A stretch of 51,282 nt of DNA, taken from positions 1 to 51,282 of the forward strand of contig DKEG01000064.1 of NCBI GenBank assembly GCA_002452095.1, in the 5' to 3' direction. The stretch comes from Bacteroidales bacterium UBA6828. GTDB taxonomy: Bacteria; Bacteroidota; Bacteroidia; Bacteroidales; Paludibacteraceae. A program made the position numbers and the translations under genes. Position 1 is the stretch's first letter; every line of letters starts with the position of its first letter. The notes beneath the pieces were generated by a model, which made no database searches, was not told where the DNA came from, and worked only from the letters and a program-made list of their open reading frames with translations. This document shows, piece by piece, positions 14,469 to 22,506 of the stretch.

Positions 14469-15468
14469 CGCTATGCCATATAGTATATAATGTATGTCCG
14501 TCTATCTGTTCGCATACGGCGGGCAGTACTACGCACGGGGCTTTTACGCCGTTGCCTATACATACGGGGGACACCTCTATATGTATCTCGTCGTACAGAC
14601 CGCTGTCCAGTATGGAGCGCAGTAGTGTTGGTCCGCCCTCCACCAACACGGAGTGTATATTGCGTGCCGCTAAATCGCTCAGAATATATGCCCAATCGGT
14701 CTGCCCGCGATAGACAACAGTCTCGCTTTCATCGCTGAAAATACGACTGTCGGCAGGCAGTACATTGCGTCTGTCCAAGGTGATACGTACCGGGTTTCTG
14801 CCGCTCCAGCGGGTGGTCAGCAGACGCGGGTCGTCCAGCAGTACGGTGCGTGTACCTACCATAATCGCCATATTCTCCGCCCGCATCCGGTGTACCAGTT
14901 GTTTGGTGAGCGGAGTGGAGATGACCAACGCCCCTCCATCGGCTTTTCCCGACCTGCAATTATCCACGTATCCATCGGCAGTTTGCGCCCACTTGAGTGT
15001 TACGTATGGGCGATGTTTCTCTTGCAGACAGAGGAAACGTTTGTTCAGCATACGGCACTCCTTTTCCAGTACGCCTACTACTACCTCTATGCCCGCCCTG
15101 CGCAACATCTCTATGCCCCGTCCCGATACTTGCGGGTTAGGGTCCTGCATACCAACCACCACGCGCCCTACGCCTTTCTCTATGAGCAGTTTGGCACAAG
15201 GCGGGGTCTTTCCGTAGTGGCTGCAAGGCTCCAGACTGACAAACAACGTACAATCCTTATAGTTGATATTCTGCTCTTTGCGCTCTGCGTCGGCGAAGCA
15301 GTTCACTTCGGCATGGGCTTGTCCGAACTGCCTGTGCCACCCCTCGCCCAGTATGGTCTCGTCGCTGTTGCGCACCAGCACCGCCCCCACCATAGGGTTC
15401 GGGGCTACATAGTATTCGCCCAAGCGTGCCAATTCGATACAGCGGGCTATGTAGTTTGTATAATCCAT
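14455..15468 (-). CDS. ribD: Bifunctional riboflavin deaminase/reductase RibD
   Basis: RibD carries out the second and third steps of riboflavin synthesis: deamination of the pyrimidine, then NADPH-dependent reduction of the ribosyl side chain. The 337-aa protein has the cytidine-deaminase-like zinc site HAE (52-54) and PCSHYGKTPPC (81-91), followed by a DHFR-like reductase domain from about residue 145 (RPYVTLKWAQTADGYV, GTRTVLLDDPRLLTTR, VLVEGGPTLLRSIL). ATG 15468 gives MDYTNYIARCIELARLG, the standard start. It diverges from prmC with only 22 bases between start codons. No FMN riboswitch was recognised. Confidence 0.95.
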   Translation of the reverse strand: MDYTNYIARCIELARLGEYYVAPNPMVGAVLVRNSDETILGEGWHRQFGQAHAEVNCFADAERKEQNINYKDCTLFVSLEPCSHYGKTPPCAKLLIEKGVGRVVVGMQDPNPQVSGRGIEMLRRAGIEVVVGVLEKECRMLNKRFLCLQEKHRPYVTLKWAQTADGYVDNCRSGKADGGALVISTPLTKQLVHRMRAENMAIMVGTRTVLLDDPRLLTTRWSGRNPVRITLDRRNVLPADSRIFSDESETVVYRGQTDWAYILSDLAARNIHSVLVEGGPTLLRSILDSGLYDEIHIEVSPVCIGNGVKAPCVVLPAVCEQIDGHTLYTIWHSDEKE

Positions 15469-15486
15469 CTTTTTTGTGTAACTTTG
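15455..15486 (+). promoter_or_regulatory. Promoter for prmC, inside ribD start
   Basis: TTTG (15455-15458), a 20-base spacer, TAACTTTG (15479-15486). The ATG of prmC is at 15491, so transcription would start at or next to the start codon, giving a leaderless or nearly leaderless mRNA. Confidence 0.75.
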
Positions 15487-15490
15487 CGGC

Positions 15491-16309
15491 ATGAACGATC
15501 TGATCCGATATATCGCTTCCCGCCTGTCCGGCATCTATCCGCCCGAGGAATGTCGCGATATGGCATGGTGGATTGCCGAGGAGGCGACCGGTATGTCGCG
15601 TACGCAACTGCTTTGTGGCTGCAAAGATACGAAAATAATTCCAAACCTCGAAATTATTTTGTCCCGCTTGCGGCAAAAGGAACCGATACAGTATATTTTC
15701 GGGCATACGCTCTGGAACGGACTGGATATGTCAGTTACCCCCGCTACCCTTATTCCCCGCCCCGAGACGGCGGAACTGGTGGAATATGTGCTTCATAACA
15801 CGCAGGATATTGCCGCACGTTCAATGAAGGTACTGGATATAGGTACGGGGAGCGGCTGTATTGCCATTGCGCTGAAAAAAGCCCGCCCGATGTGGAAAGT
15901 GTATGGACTGGATATCAGTGAAGAGGCTTTGGCAGTGGCGAAACGGAATGCAGCGCATAATCAGGCGGAGGTGCTATTCAGTAGAAAGGATATTTTGTCC
16001 GATGAAATCGGGGATTTTGACATTATTGTGAGCAATCCTCCCTATATCTGCGAGCAGGAGAAAGAGAGTATGGAGCGCAATGTATTGGACTACGAACCCG
16101 CTTCGGCACTCTTTGTGCCGGACAGCGACCCGCTGCTATTCTACCGCCGTATCGCATCGCTGCGCAAAGCACCGCTCCTGTTCTTCGAAATCAATGAGGC
16201 ATACAGCAGGGAGACAACGGAGATTCTCCGTGCCTTCGGCTATACGGATATTCACCTAATCAATGACATCTATGGCAAACCGCGTATCGTCTCGGGACAA
16301 ATACAATAA
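15491..16309 (+). CDS. prmC: Peptide chain release factor N5-glutamine methyltransferase PrmC
   Basis: PrmC methylates the GGQ glutamine of release factors RF1 and RF2. The 272-aa protein has an N-terminal helical domain, LIPRPETAELVEYV around residues 88-100, the SAM-binding VLDIGTGSGCIAIAL (114-128) and the catalytic NPPY at 182-185. Its promoter lies within the beginning of ribD. The 3' end overlaps recX by about 47 bases, or 38 if the later recX start is used, implying coupled translation. Confidence 0.95.
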   Translation: MNDLIRYIASRLSGIYPPEECRDMAWWIAEEATGMSRTQLLCGCKDTKIIPNLEIILSRLRQKEPIQYIFGHTLWNGLDMSVTPATLIPRPETAELVEYVLHNTQDIAARSMKVLDIGTGSGCIAIALKKARPMWKVYGLDISEEALAVAKRNAAHNQAEVLFSRKDILSDEIGDFDIIVSNPPYICEQEKESMERNVLDYEPASALFVPDSDPLLFYRRIASLRKAPLLFFEINEAYSRETTEILRAFGYTDIHLINDIYGKPRIVSGQIQ

Positions 16310-16739
16310 ACCCTCGTATTCAACGGAAGAATTGCGTCTGAAAGCCGAGACGTATTGCGCCAGGGCGGAGCATTGTGCCGATGAGGTGCAACGGAAAATA
16401 CTCGATTGGGGAGGCGATACCGCCACAGCCGAAGCGGTTATAGACGCACTCTATGCGAATCATTATCTGGACGATGAGCGTTATTGCCGTGCGTATGTAC
16501 ACGACAAACTGCTTTTCCGGCATTGGGGTAAGGTGAAGATACGTATGATGCTGCAAGCACATGGTTTACCCAAGGAATGTATCGCATCGGCTATCGAAAA
16601 TATCGATGAAAGCGAGTATAATTGCATATTGCGCGAGGTAATGAAGCAGAAAAAAAACGTATCGCGTGAACAGCAGATACGTTTTCTCCTTCAGCGCGGT
16701 TTTGAATACAGGGATATTCTTGCCGCATTGGATGAGTAG
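16263..16739 (+). CDS. recX: Regulatory protein RecX
   Basis: RecX modulates RecA filament activity. The 158-aa product has the helical repeat pattern of the family: AETYCARAEHCADEVQRKILDWG, then AEAVIDALYANHYLDDERYCRAYVHDKLLFRHWGKVKIRMMLQAHGLP and a final EQQIRFLLQRGFEYRDILAALDE. It overlaps the end of prmC, and the start could be ATG 16263 or 16272. RecA itself is not in this window. The gene is convergent with glycogen synthase, with only seven bases between stop codons. Confidence 0.92.
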   Translation: MTSMANRVSSRDKYNKPSYSTEELRLKAETYCARAEHCADEVQRKILDWGGDTATAEAVIDALYANHYLDDERYCRAYVHDKLLFRHWGKVKIRMMLQAHGLPKECIASAIENIDESEYNCILREVMKQKKNVSREQQIRFLLQRGFEYRDILAALDE

Positions 16740-16746
16740 TGTTCTT

Positions 16747-18378
16747 TTACCGTTTGGCGGCTTTCTTGAGAGCGATGGCATAGGCTTGGCGGTAGTACTT
16801 GAAGAAGAAGCGCCATTCCGCCTTGTGTGCGATAGCCGCTGCCGCCTTGCGGGCATCTGCCACCTGTTCAGGGGAGAGTTGCAGGAAGTGGATCAGGCTG
16901 TCCGCTATCTGCTCCACCACTTCGGAGTAGTTGCTGTCCGTACGGTTGATTACCTCCACACCATTCTCCAATCCATTGTGCATTGTGCATTGTGCATTAT
17001 GCGTTATGCATTGTTCTGCCCATACTCCGAAGCCTGCGAGGGTGGTGGTTATGGTTGGCACGTGGAATGCCACGCTCTCCAGCGGGGTATAACCCCACGG
17101 TTCGTAGTAGGAGGGGAAGACGGTGGCATCCATACCGATGAGCAGGTCGTAGTAGGAAAAACCTTTGCCGCCTATGGCATTGGGCTGATTACCGAACATC
17201 GGGTCGTGTCCGTCCAGATAATATGGGACAAAGACCACACTCACTTTGCCGATGCGGGCAACAGGGCGGTCGAGGTAGGGTATCATCACGAATGCTACCA
17301 CCTCGCGCTCGGTTGGCACTATTTGGTACATTTTCTCACCCAGACGCTGCATAGCACGCAGGAAGACGTCAATTCCTTTGTTTTTCCACTCCAGACGCCC
17401 CGCAATACAGAGCATCAGGGCGTTCTCGGGTACGACACCGCCGAGACGCTCCGAGGCAACGTGCTGCAACGCTTGGCGTGCTGCGGCACGCTTCTTGTCG
17501 AACAGTTTGCCCGTCGGGACAAAGTCGGGTTCGAAGCCGTTGGGCGTAACGATGTCAACGGGTTTGTCCAACAGTTGCGCACACTCGCGGGCGGTCAGGT
17601 CGCTCACGGTAGTGAAGCAGTCCGCCCACTTGGCAGCCATCTTTTCCACCGAGTGTTTGCTAACCATATTCAGTTCGGCAGCCATCTGGTCGCCGTTGTA
17701 GCCCTCGAAATAGTCATAGAGAGGTTTGCCGTTGCCTGCAATGGAGCGTCCGATACCCGTGGCATGGGTGGTAAAGAGCGTGCCGATAGCGGGGCGGTGG
17801 TAACGGATGTAGAAGATAGCGAATGCGGTCTGCCACTCATTGGCGTGCATTACCACATTCGGTTTCTTGTCTTTCAGCGAAGCGGTCTTTTGTTCTATGT
17901 TCTTTGTTCTTTGTCCTATGATTGCATCATACAGCGATGCCATTACCATACCGGCGGCATAGCCGAATAGGCACGACTCGTCGTAGTCGCCATAAGCGGC
18001 ATGACTCTGCACGCCGAAGTTCTGCCATGCCCAGCCGTAGATCTCGTTCTTCTTGCTCCAGAGTGAATCGGCACGCAGGAGAATGGCAAGCGGTTGCCCG
18101 GGTACGTTCCAGCGCCCGATGCGGACGGGGATATCCGTCTCTGTACGTTCTGCAGCCCAGCGTGTCAGCCACGCAGGGAGGAAGGTCTTGCTCTTTTGGC
18201 GAGCGGAATCCATAAAATAGAGGTCGCTATGCGCACCGAAGTCAGGACCGAAGAAAACGACTTGGTCGGGGTGCTCTTTTTGCATGGAGGCGGCACGCGT
18301 GGAGAGGACGGCATAGATACCGCCCACACGGTTGCATACCTCCCAACTTGTTTCAAAAATATAGTCGGGTTGTATCAT
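16747..18378 (-). CDS. Glycogen synthase (GT3/GT5-type glycosyltransferase)
   Basis: The 543-aa enzyme starts with the glycogen-synthase signature PDYIFETSWEVCNRVGGIYAVLSTRA, the nucleotide-sugar binding region of the animal/Bacteroidetes GT3-like lineage. Further motifs are VVMHANEWQTAF, FTTHATGIGRS, AELNMVSKHSVEKMAAKWADCFTTVSD, VTPNGFEPDF and the C-terminal FPSYYEPWGYTPLESVAF. It elongates glycogen from UDP- or ADP-glucose. Two in-frame repeat insertions are visible, at about residues 153-165 (IGQRTKN...) and 455-468 (CITHNAQCTMHNG). The start overlaps the PKD lipoprotein stop by four bases. Confidence 0.9.
   Translation of the reverse strand: MIQPDYIFETSWEVCNRVGGIYAVLSTRAASMQKEHPDQVVFFGPDFGAHSDLYFMDSARQKSKTFLPAWLTRWAAERTETDIPVRIGRWNVPGQPLAILLRADSLWSKKNEIYGWAWQNFGVQSHAAYGDYDESCLFGYAAGMVMASLYDAIIGQRTKNIEQKTASLKDKKPNVVMHANEWQTAFAIFYIRYHRPAIGTLFTTHATGIGRSIAGNGKPLYDYFEGYNGDQMAAELNMVSKHSVEKMAAKWADCFTTVSDLTARECAQLLDKPVDIVTPNGFEPDFVPTGKLFDKKRAAARQALQHVASERLGGVVPENALMLCIAGRLEWKNKGIDVFLRAMQRLGEKMYQIVPTEREVVAFVMIPYLDRPVARIGKVSVVFVPYYLDGHDPMFGNQPNAIGGKGFSYYDLLIGMDATVFPSYYEPWGYTPLESVAFHVPTITTTLAGFGVWAEQCITHNAQCTMHNGLENGVEVINRTDSNYSEVVEQIADSLIHFLQLSPEQVADARKAAAAIAHKAEWRFFFKYYRQAYAIALKKAAKR
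16975..17016. repeat. GTGCATT heptamer repeat inside glycogen synthase
   Basis: About five 7-bp units (GTGCATT x3, then ATGCGTT and ATGCATT variants) occupy about 42 bases and are read in frame as the CITHNAQCTMHNG segment. Six heptamers span 42 bases, a multiple of three, so the frame survives. Confidence 0.85.
17893..17920. repeat. GTTCTTT/GGACAAA heptamer repeat inside glycogen synthase
   Basis: On the coding strand this reads GGACAAAGAACAAAGAAC, giving the peptide GQRTKN. It matches the repeat in trmO at 13024-13050. Confidence 0.8.
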
Positions 18379-19412
18379 CTCGGTGTAGAATCAATGGTGA
18401 TTTTGCGAATACCGCTGAGGGTGTTCAGAGTGGTTGGAACGGTGGTGAATTGGTTGTTCTCGGAGCCTACAAGGGGCATATAGCGTACGCTGTCGCTGAC
18501 CGCCCAATAGAGACGGTTGTCCACTATATCCACGCAGAGCGCATGTGTAGGCTGCGGCTCAATGCAGACGCTGTTGGTGCCGTTGATATTGGCTACATAG
18601 AGTCCGCCGGCACGGTAGTAGAGTTTGCGGTTGGCGATACGGAAACCTTCGATGTCGGGGAAGGTAGTACGCAGGGTGCGGAGGGTGAACGTGCTGTCGT
18701 TGAAGACCTGCACGGTGTCCTGTGCGGCGTCCAACAGGGCTTTGCCTTCGGCATAATCCAATCGTCCGGGACTCTCGGCACGGGTACCGAAGATACGCTG
18801 GCGATAGTCATTCTGCTCGCCACGCAGCAGTACTGCTGTGGCAGGGGTGTTGCGAATGGTATATTCGTGTTCGATGACAGTAGTATCCCCGTTAAGCACC
18901 ACTTGCAGGCGTACTGTCTCGGGGTTGCTGCTTGCCTGCTCGAAAAACAGTTGGTAGGTACTCTTCGTATTGGTCTCGCTCAACTGCGTATAGAGGCGGT
19001 TGCTACCTATCGTCCATTCGTAGGAAAGGGAGTAGTTGTAGGGATTGTAAACCAACGCCGTAAAGGTAACATCTTGGTATATACCGATGGTATCGCCGGC
19101 GGAGCAGGTGAAATTGGGTATGGTGTCATAGACGGTGATGTCGCGTGTGCGGGTGAGCGACGACTTGTCGTCCACTTTGAGGATAACGGTGTAGGTACCG
19201 GGCTGGCGGTAGGTGTGTACGGGTGATTTGGAGGTGGAAGTGGAGCCGTCTCCAAACGACCAAGCCCATTCCTCGCCGTCGGAGGACTGGTTGCTGAACG
19301 AGACTGACTGCCCTGCCCGCGGTTCGGAGGGGGAGTAGGAGAAATCGACGGTGGTCTTATTGCACGCTATGAGCGCACAGCCAATGAGTAATAGTATGTA
19401 GTTGCGTTTCAT
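18375..19412 (-). CDS. PKD-domain lipoprotein with beta-propeller-like C-terminus
   Basis: The 345-aa exported lipoprotein has lipobox ALIAC (Cys17). A PKD domain follows at about residues 22-95, with the hallmark EWAWSFGDGSTSTSKSPVHTY. A second Ig-like region comes next, and a C-terminal part (about 215-335) with LYVANINGTNSV and NRLYWAVSDSVRYMPL strands resembles YWTD/LDL-receptor class B propeller blades. It is likely surface or periplasmic and involved in binding; the ligand is unknown. It overlaps miaA by 56 bases upstream and glycogen synthase by four downstream. Confidence 0.8.
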   Translation of the reverse strand: MKRNYILLLIGCALIACNKTTVDFSYSPSEPRAGQSVSFSNQSSDGEEWAWSFGDGSTSTSKSPVHTYRQPGTYTVILKVDDKSSLTRTRDITVYDTIPNFTCSAGDTIGIYQDVTFTALVYNPYNYSLSYEWTIGSNRLYTQLSETNTKSTYQLFFEQASSNPETVRLQVVLNGDTTVIEHEYTIRNTPATAVLLRGEQNDYRQRIFGTRAESPGRLDYAEGKALLDAAQDTVQVFNDSTFTLRTLRTTFPDIEGFRIANRKLYYRAGGLYVANINGTNSVCIEPQPTHALCVDIVDNRLYWAVSDSVRYMPLVGSENNQFTTVPTTLNTLSGIRKITIDSTPR

Positions 19413-20298
19413 AATCTAAGTTGGCATTGAGCCAATGAATAGTGGTATCGCGGTTGAACCATGTCATCTGCCGTTTGGCATAATGGCGTGAGTTCTGCTG
19501 TATCATTTCAACCGCTTCGGGGAGAGTGTACTGCCCGTCGAAGTAGGCAAAGAGTTCTCGGTAGCCGACCGTTTGCAGGCTGTTGCGGTGGCGGAGGGGA
19601 TAGACGCTCCGTGCTTCCTCTAACAAACCCTGTGCCATCATTTGCTCTACACGGAGATTGATACGTGTGTATAATTCCTCGCGGGGGCGGGTAAGTCCCA
19701 CTTTGACGATACGGAAGGGGCGTTGTGCGCGTGTACGGGAGCGGAACGAGGAGAAGGGTTTGCCTGCGATACGACAGACTTCCACGCAATGGAGGAGCCG
19801 TTGCGGGTTCTGCCTGTCCACTTCCGTCCAGTAGGCGGGGTCGAGACGCTGCACTTCCGATTGCAGCCACGCCAAGCCGTTTGTGTTGTATTCCGCTTTG
19901 ACCTGTTCGCGCAGGTCGGCAGGTACGGAGGGGATGTCATCAAAGCCGTTGCATACGGCATTGATATATAGCATAGAACCTCCTGTAAGGACGACTGTGC
20001 GGTGGGTTTGGAAAAGCGTATTTAACAATGCGAGGGCATCGCGTTCGTACTGCCCTGCGTTATAGTCTTCCGCGACCGACTTGGTGCCGACGAAGTAGTG
20101 CTTCACCCGTGCCTGCTCGGCGGCGGTAGGAGCCGCCGTACCGACAGGTATCTCACGGAATATCTGCCTTGAGTCGGCACTGACGACAGGGCAGCCGAAA
20201 TGCTCGGCAAGGCGCAGGCTCAGTTCGGTTTTGCCCACGCCGGTAGGACCTGTGAGAACAAGCAGAACTGGCTGTATGGAGGTGTCTTGGGCAGACAT
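19357..20298 (-). CDS. miaA: tRNA dimethylallyltransferase MiaA
   Basis: MiaA transfers the isopentenyl group from DMAPP to A37 of UNN-decoding tRNAs. The 313-aa protein has the P-loop GPTGVGKTELS (residues 17-27), VVSADSRQIFREIPVGTAAPT, HYFVGTKSVAEDYNAGQYERDAL and the substrate-tunnel RHYAKRQMTWFNRD motif. The start codon overlaps the preceding TGA by one base (TGATG), and its 3' end overlaps the PKD lipoprotein gene by 56 bases, so this is a tightly packed operon. Confidence 0.96.
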   Translation of the reverse strand: MSAQDTSIQPVLLVLTGPTGVGKTELSLRLAEHFGCPVVSADSRQIFREIPVGTAAPTAAEQARVKHYFVGTKSVAEDYNAGQYERDALALLNTLFQTHRTVVLTGGSMLYINAVCNGFDDIPSVPADLREQVKAEYNTNGLAWLQSEVQRLDPAYWTEVDRQNPQRLLHCVEVCRIAGKPFSSFRSRTRAQRPFRIVKVGLTRPREELYTRINLRVEQMMAQGLLEEARSVYPLRHRNSLQTVGYRELFAYFDGQYTLPEAVEMIQQNSRHYAKRQMTWFNRDTTIHWLNANLDYETQLHTITHWLCAHSVQ

Positions 20299-20858
20299 CA
20301 GAACATAGAGCCATCCTCGAAACTGAGGTCTTGGAAGCCTTCGCTATCGATGTCTCCTTCGTCGTACTGGCTGTCGCCGTAGAAATCGTCGTCATCGAGC
20401 ATTGTATCGACGCTTTTCGCCTCTTTGGTGAGGTCTTTGAGGGGGTCTTCGCTCTTGAGTTGTTTGGGTGCACGACCGGTGCTTTCCACGCATTTGACGC
20501 CCTCCATAGTGCCGGGCTTAATGCTCTTGAGGCTGCCGAAGAAGTAGCGCTCGAACATCGGGTCGAAGACGTAGATGAGGCGTTGTCCCTGCTCGGTGAG
20601 CAAGTCGCTCAGGCGGGTGCTATCCATGACCATATTGTCGTACTCGAAGTTGGAGTCCATAGGCACGAGAGTAACCTCCTGCTCTTTCTCCCAGTCGTCG
20701 TTGCACATAAAGAAGGAGGTCATCTGGTCGTCGGTATAGTGGACGCTCTGAAGGATAGCCTTGTGCAGATCCAGGAATGTGGCTTCGCTGTCGGCCTCAA
20801 ACACGCGGCGGAAGTTCTGGTCGCCTTCCTCGCACGAAAAAGTGATTTTGTATATCAT
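20298..20858 (-). CDS. pRiA4b ORF-3-like / IS1096 passenger TnpR-like family protein
   Basis: This 186-aa cytoplasmic protein starts MIYKITFSCEEGDQNFRRVFEADSEATFLDLHKAILQSV and continues with SFFMCNDDWEKEQEVTL and RLIYVFDPMFERYFFGSLKSI, a pattern of the plasmid pRiA4b ORF-3 family fold found in many Bacteroidetes chromosomes. The acidic C-terminus (DTMLDDDDFYGDSQYDEGDIDSEG) looks disordered. There is no sign of a transposon here, so the mobile-element name is historical. It precedes miaA with a TGATG junction. Confidence 0.8.
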   Translation of the reverse strand: MIYKITFSCEEGDQNFRRVFEADSEATFLDLHKAILQSVHYTDDQMTSFFMCNDDWEKEQEVTLVPMDSNFEYDNMVMDSTRLSDLLTEQGQRLIYVFDPMFERYFFGSLKSIKPGTMEGVKCVESTGRAPKQLKSEDPLKDLTKEAKSVDTMLDDDDFYGDSQYDEGDIDSEGFQDLSFEDGSMF

Positions 20859-20899
20859 ACTAAAAAAAAGTAAAAATTCAAAGTGTATCAAAGTAAGCC

Positions 20900-20932
20900 T
20901 ATCCACCCGACATCCACCCGTCATCCACCTTA
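20900..20932. repeat. CATCCACCCGT 11-bp tandem array (x3)
   Basis: Three 11-bp units (TATCCACCCGA, CATCCACCCGT, CATCCACCTTA) lie upstream of the pRiA4b-like gene, in inverse orientation relative to the arrays at 6321 and 12782. Confidence 0.85.
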
Positions 20933-20976
20933 CTTTTCTATAGGGAAGAGGCGTACTTTTTATTATAGTGTTTTAA

Positions 20977-22365
20977 CTATTCAGCGGCTTTGAGGATAAG
21001 TGGGGCTATTTCGGTGTTGTCGTGCCAACCTGTGAAGTGCTCTGCACCGACGCCGACGGCGAAGACAGGAACGGCATGCGCTGTGTGGTCGTAACTTGTC
21101 CAGCCGAGGTGGGCTTTGGCATTAAGGAGACCGATGGCGGTGCTGCCGAGTTCGTTCATTGTCTTGTAGAGGGTTTTGACCTTGCCGTCCTTGTGTGCCA
21201 GGGCTTTGTTGTAGAGATTGTGCAGGCGGGCATCCTCGTCGGCGGTCAGTTGGACGGAGGTATAGAAACCGAGTTGCTTGGAAAGCAGGTCTTTGACCAT
21301 TTCCCAAGTAGGGGTTTGGTCTTTGAAGAGCGCAGAGAGTTGGTCGGAGAGGATCCAGGAGGAGCAATGCTGGTGTTGGAGTGCTTGTAGGTTGAGTACA
21401 TAGCCACCGTTGCCCATAGCGAGACCGCCCGTCTCGTGGTCCGCCGTAACGACGATAAGGGTCTCGTCGGGGTGGGCGAGATAGAAGCGGTATGCCTCTT
21501 CGAGGGCGGCATCCATATCAAGTGTCTCGCCTATGGCGGTGGCACCGTCCTGCCCGTGGCAGGCATAGTCGATCATTCCTCCCTCGACCATCATAAAGAA
21601 ACGGTCGTGCTTTTTCTCCAGATATGGGATAGCGGTAGATACGATTTGGCGGAGCGTGAGCGCGTCGGCGGTGCGGTCGATGGCATAAGGGAGGCAGTCG
21701 GCTTTCTTGGTGCGGTCGATGCCGTCGGTGGCTTGGGTAAGGATGAGTTTCGGGGCATCTAATTTGGTTTGTGCATCGTCATAGCCGTGTGCGATGGTGT
21801 AGCCTTGTTTCTCGCAGAGATCGTAGAGATTAGGGGCTTTCGTGTTGTGCTTATCCACGGGCTGATGGAAGCCTGCTCCGCCGAAGAAATCGAAGCCGGT
21901 GTATGCGAGTTGGGTACCGATTTGGTAGTACATGTGGCGTTCGGGTACTTTGGCATAGAAGGCAGCGGGGGTGGCATGATCGATAGCGACGGTGGTCATA
22001 ATACCGATGCCGTAGCCCTGCTGTTGCAGGATTTCGGCTACCGTACGGAGGGTGTCTTTTTCGGGGGAAAGACCGAGTGTGCCGTTGTTGGTTTTGGTAC
22101 CGGTGGCGAGGCAGGTGCCCGCAGCGGAAGAGTCAGTAATGCCGTTGGAAGCGGAGAAAGTAGTCACTTGTCCGGAGTAGGGGAACTGTGTCATAAGCAG
22201 CGGTTTGCGCCCGATGCGCCCTTCCAGTTCGGCGAGATACATCTCGGAGGCGAGTACCTGGTTGGTACCCATACCGTCGCCGATAAAATAGAATATGTAC
22301 TTGGCTTGAGCGAAACTCAAGACCGAAAAGAGAATGGCGACTAAAAGGAATGTCGTGCGTTTCAT
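20977..22365 (-). CDS. Alkaline phosphatase, periplasmic
   Basis: This 462-aa exported phosphomonoesterase has an N-terminal signal peptide (MKRTTFLLVAILFSVLSFAQA) and the alkaline phosphatase core: IFYFIGDGMGTNQV with metal ligand Asp30, GITDSSAAGTCLATGT with nucleophile Ser79, MTTVAIDHATPAAFYAK, MVEGGMIDYACHG and VVTADHETGG. A C-terminal H-T-A-H-A-VPVFAVG motif supplies metal ligands. It releases phosphate from organic monoesters in the periplasm. It is a single gene flanked by the ~92-bp repeat upstream. Confidence 0.94.
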   Translation of the reverse strand: MKRTTFLLVAILFSVLSFAQAKYIFYFIGDGMGTNQVLASEMYLAELEGRIGRKPLLMTQFPYSGQVTTFSASNGITDSSAAGTCLATGTKTNNGTLGLSPEKDTLRTVAEILQQQGYGIGIMTTVAIDHATPAAFYAKVPERHMYYQIGTQLAYTGFDFFGGAGFHQPVDKHNTKAPNLYDLCEKQGYTIAHGYDDAQTKLDAPKLILTQATDGIDRTKKADCLPYAIDRTADALTLRQIVSTAIPYLEKKHDRFFMMVEGGMIDYACHGQDGATAIGETLDMDAALEEAYRFYLAHPDETLIVVTADHETGGLAMGNGGYVLNLQALQHQHCSSWILSDQLSALFKDQTPTWEMVKDLLSKQLGFYTSVQLTADEDARLHNLYNKALAHKDGKVKTLYKTMNELGSTAIGLLNAKAHLGWTSYDHTAHAVPVFAVGVGAEHFTGWHDNTEIAPLILKAAE

Positions 22366-22401
22366 ATTGTCAGGTTTTAATCAGTTAGCGGGTTTATATA
22401 T

Positions 22402-22492
22402 CCTTTGCCGCAGGCGGCAAGAAATCTAAATAAATCTTTGTTTTAACATCCATAAATTGCCGTAAATCTTATTGCCTTGCGGCGGGAAAGTA
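22402..22492 (+). repeat. Dispersed ~92-bp repeat, copy A
   Basis: It begins CCTTTGCCGCAGGCGGCAAG (a perfect short hairpin), runs through AAATCTAAATAAATC and CATAAATTGCCGTAAATC, and ends GCGGCGGGAAAGTA. It lies between the alkaline phosphatase and exonuclease genes. Compare 3216-3309 (inverted) and 26596-26688. Confidence 0.85.
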
Positions 22493-22506
22493 TGCACTAT
22501 GATTGC

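Noticed and set aside
15300..15470. FMN riboswitch upstream of or within ribD leader
   Set aside because: No RFN-element conserved boxes could be seen; the leader region is occupied by prmC coding sequence.
16666..17970. 434-aa plus-strand ORF opposite glycogen synthase
   Set aside because: It is an antisense shadow: no family motifs, and the minus-strand frame has complete glycogen synthase signatures.
20298..20858. Transposon (IS1096) relic suggested by the passenger-protein family name
   Set aside because: No transposase, inverted ends or target duplication nearby; the family is common as a chromosomal gene in Bacteroidota.
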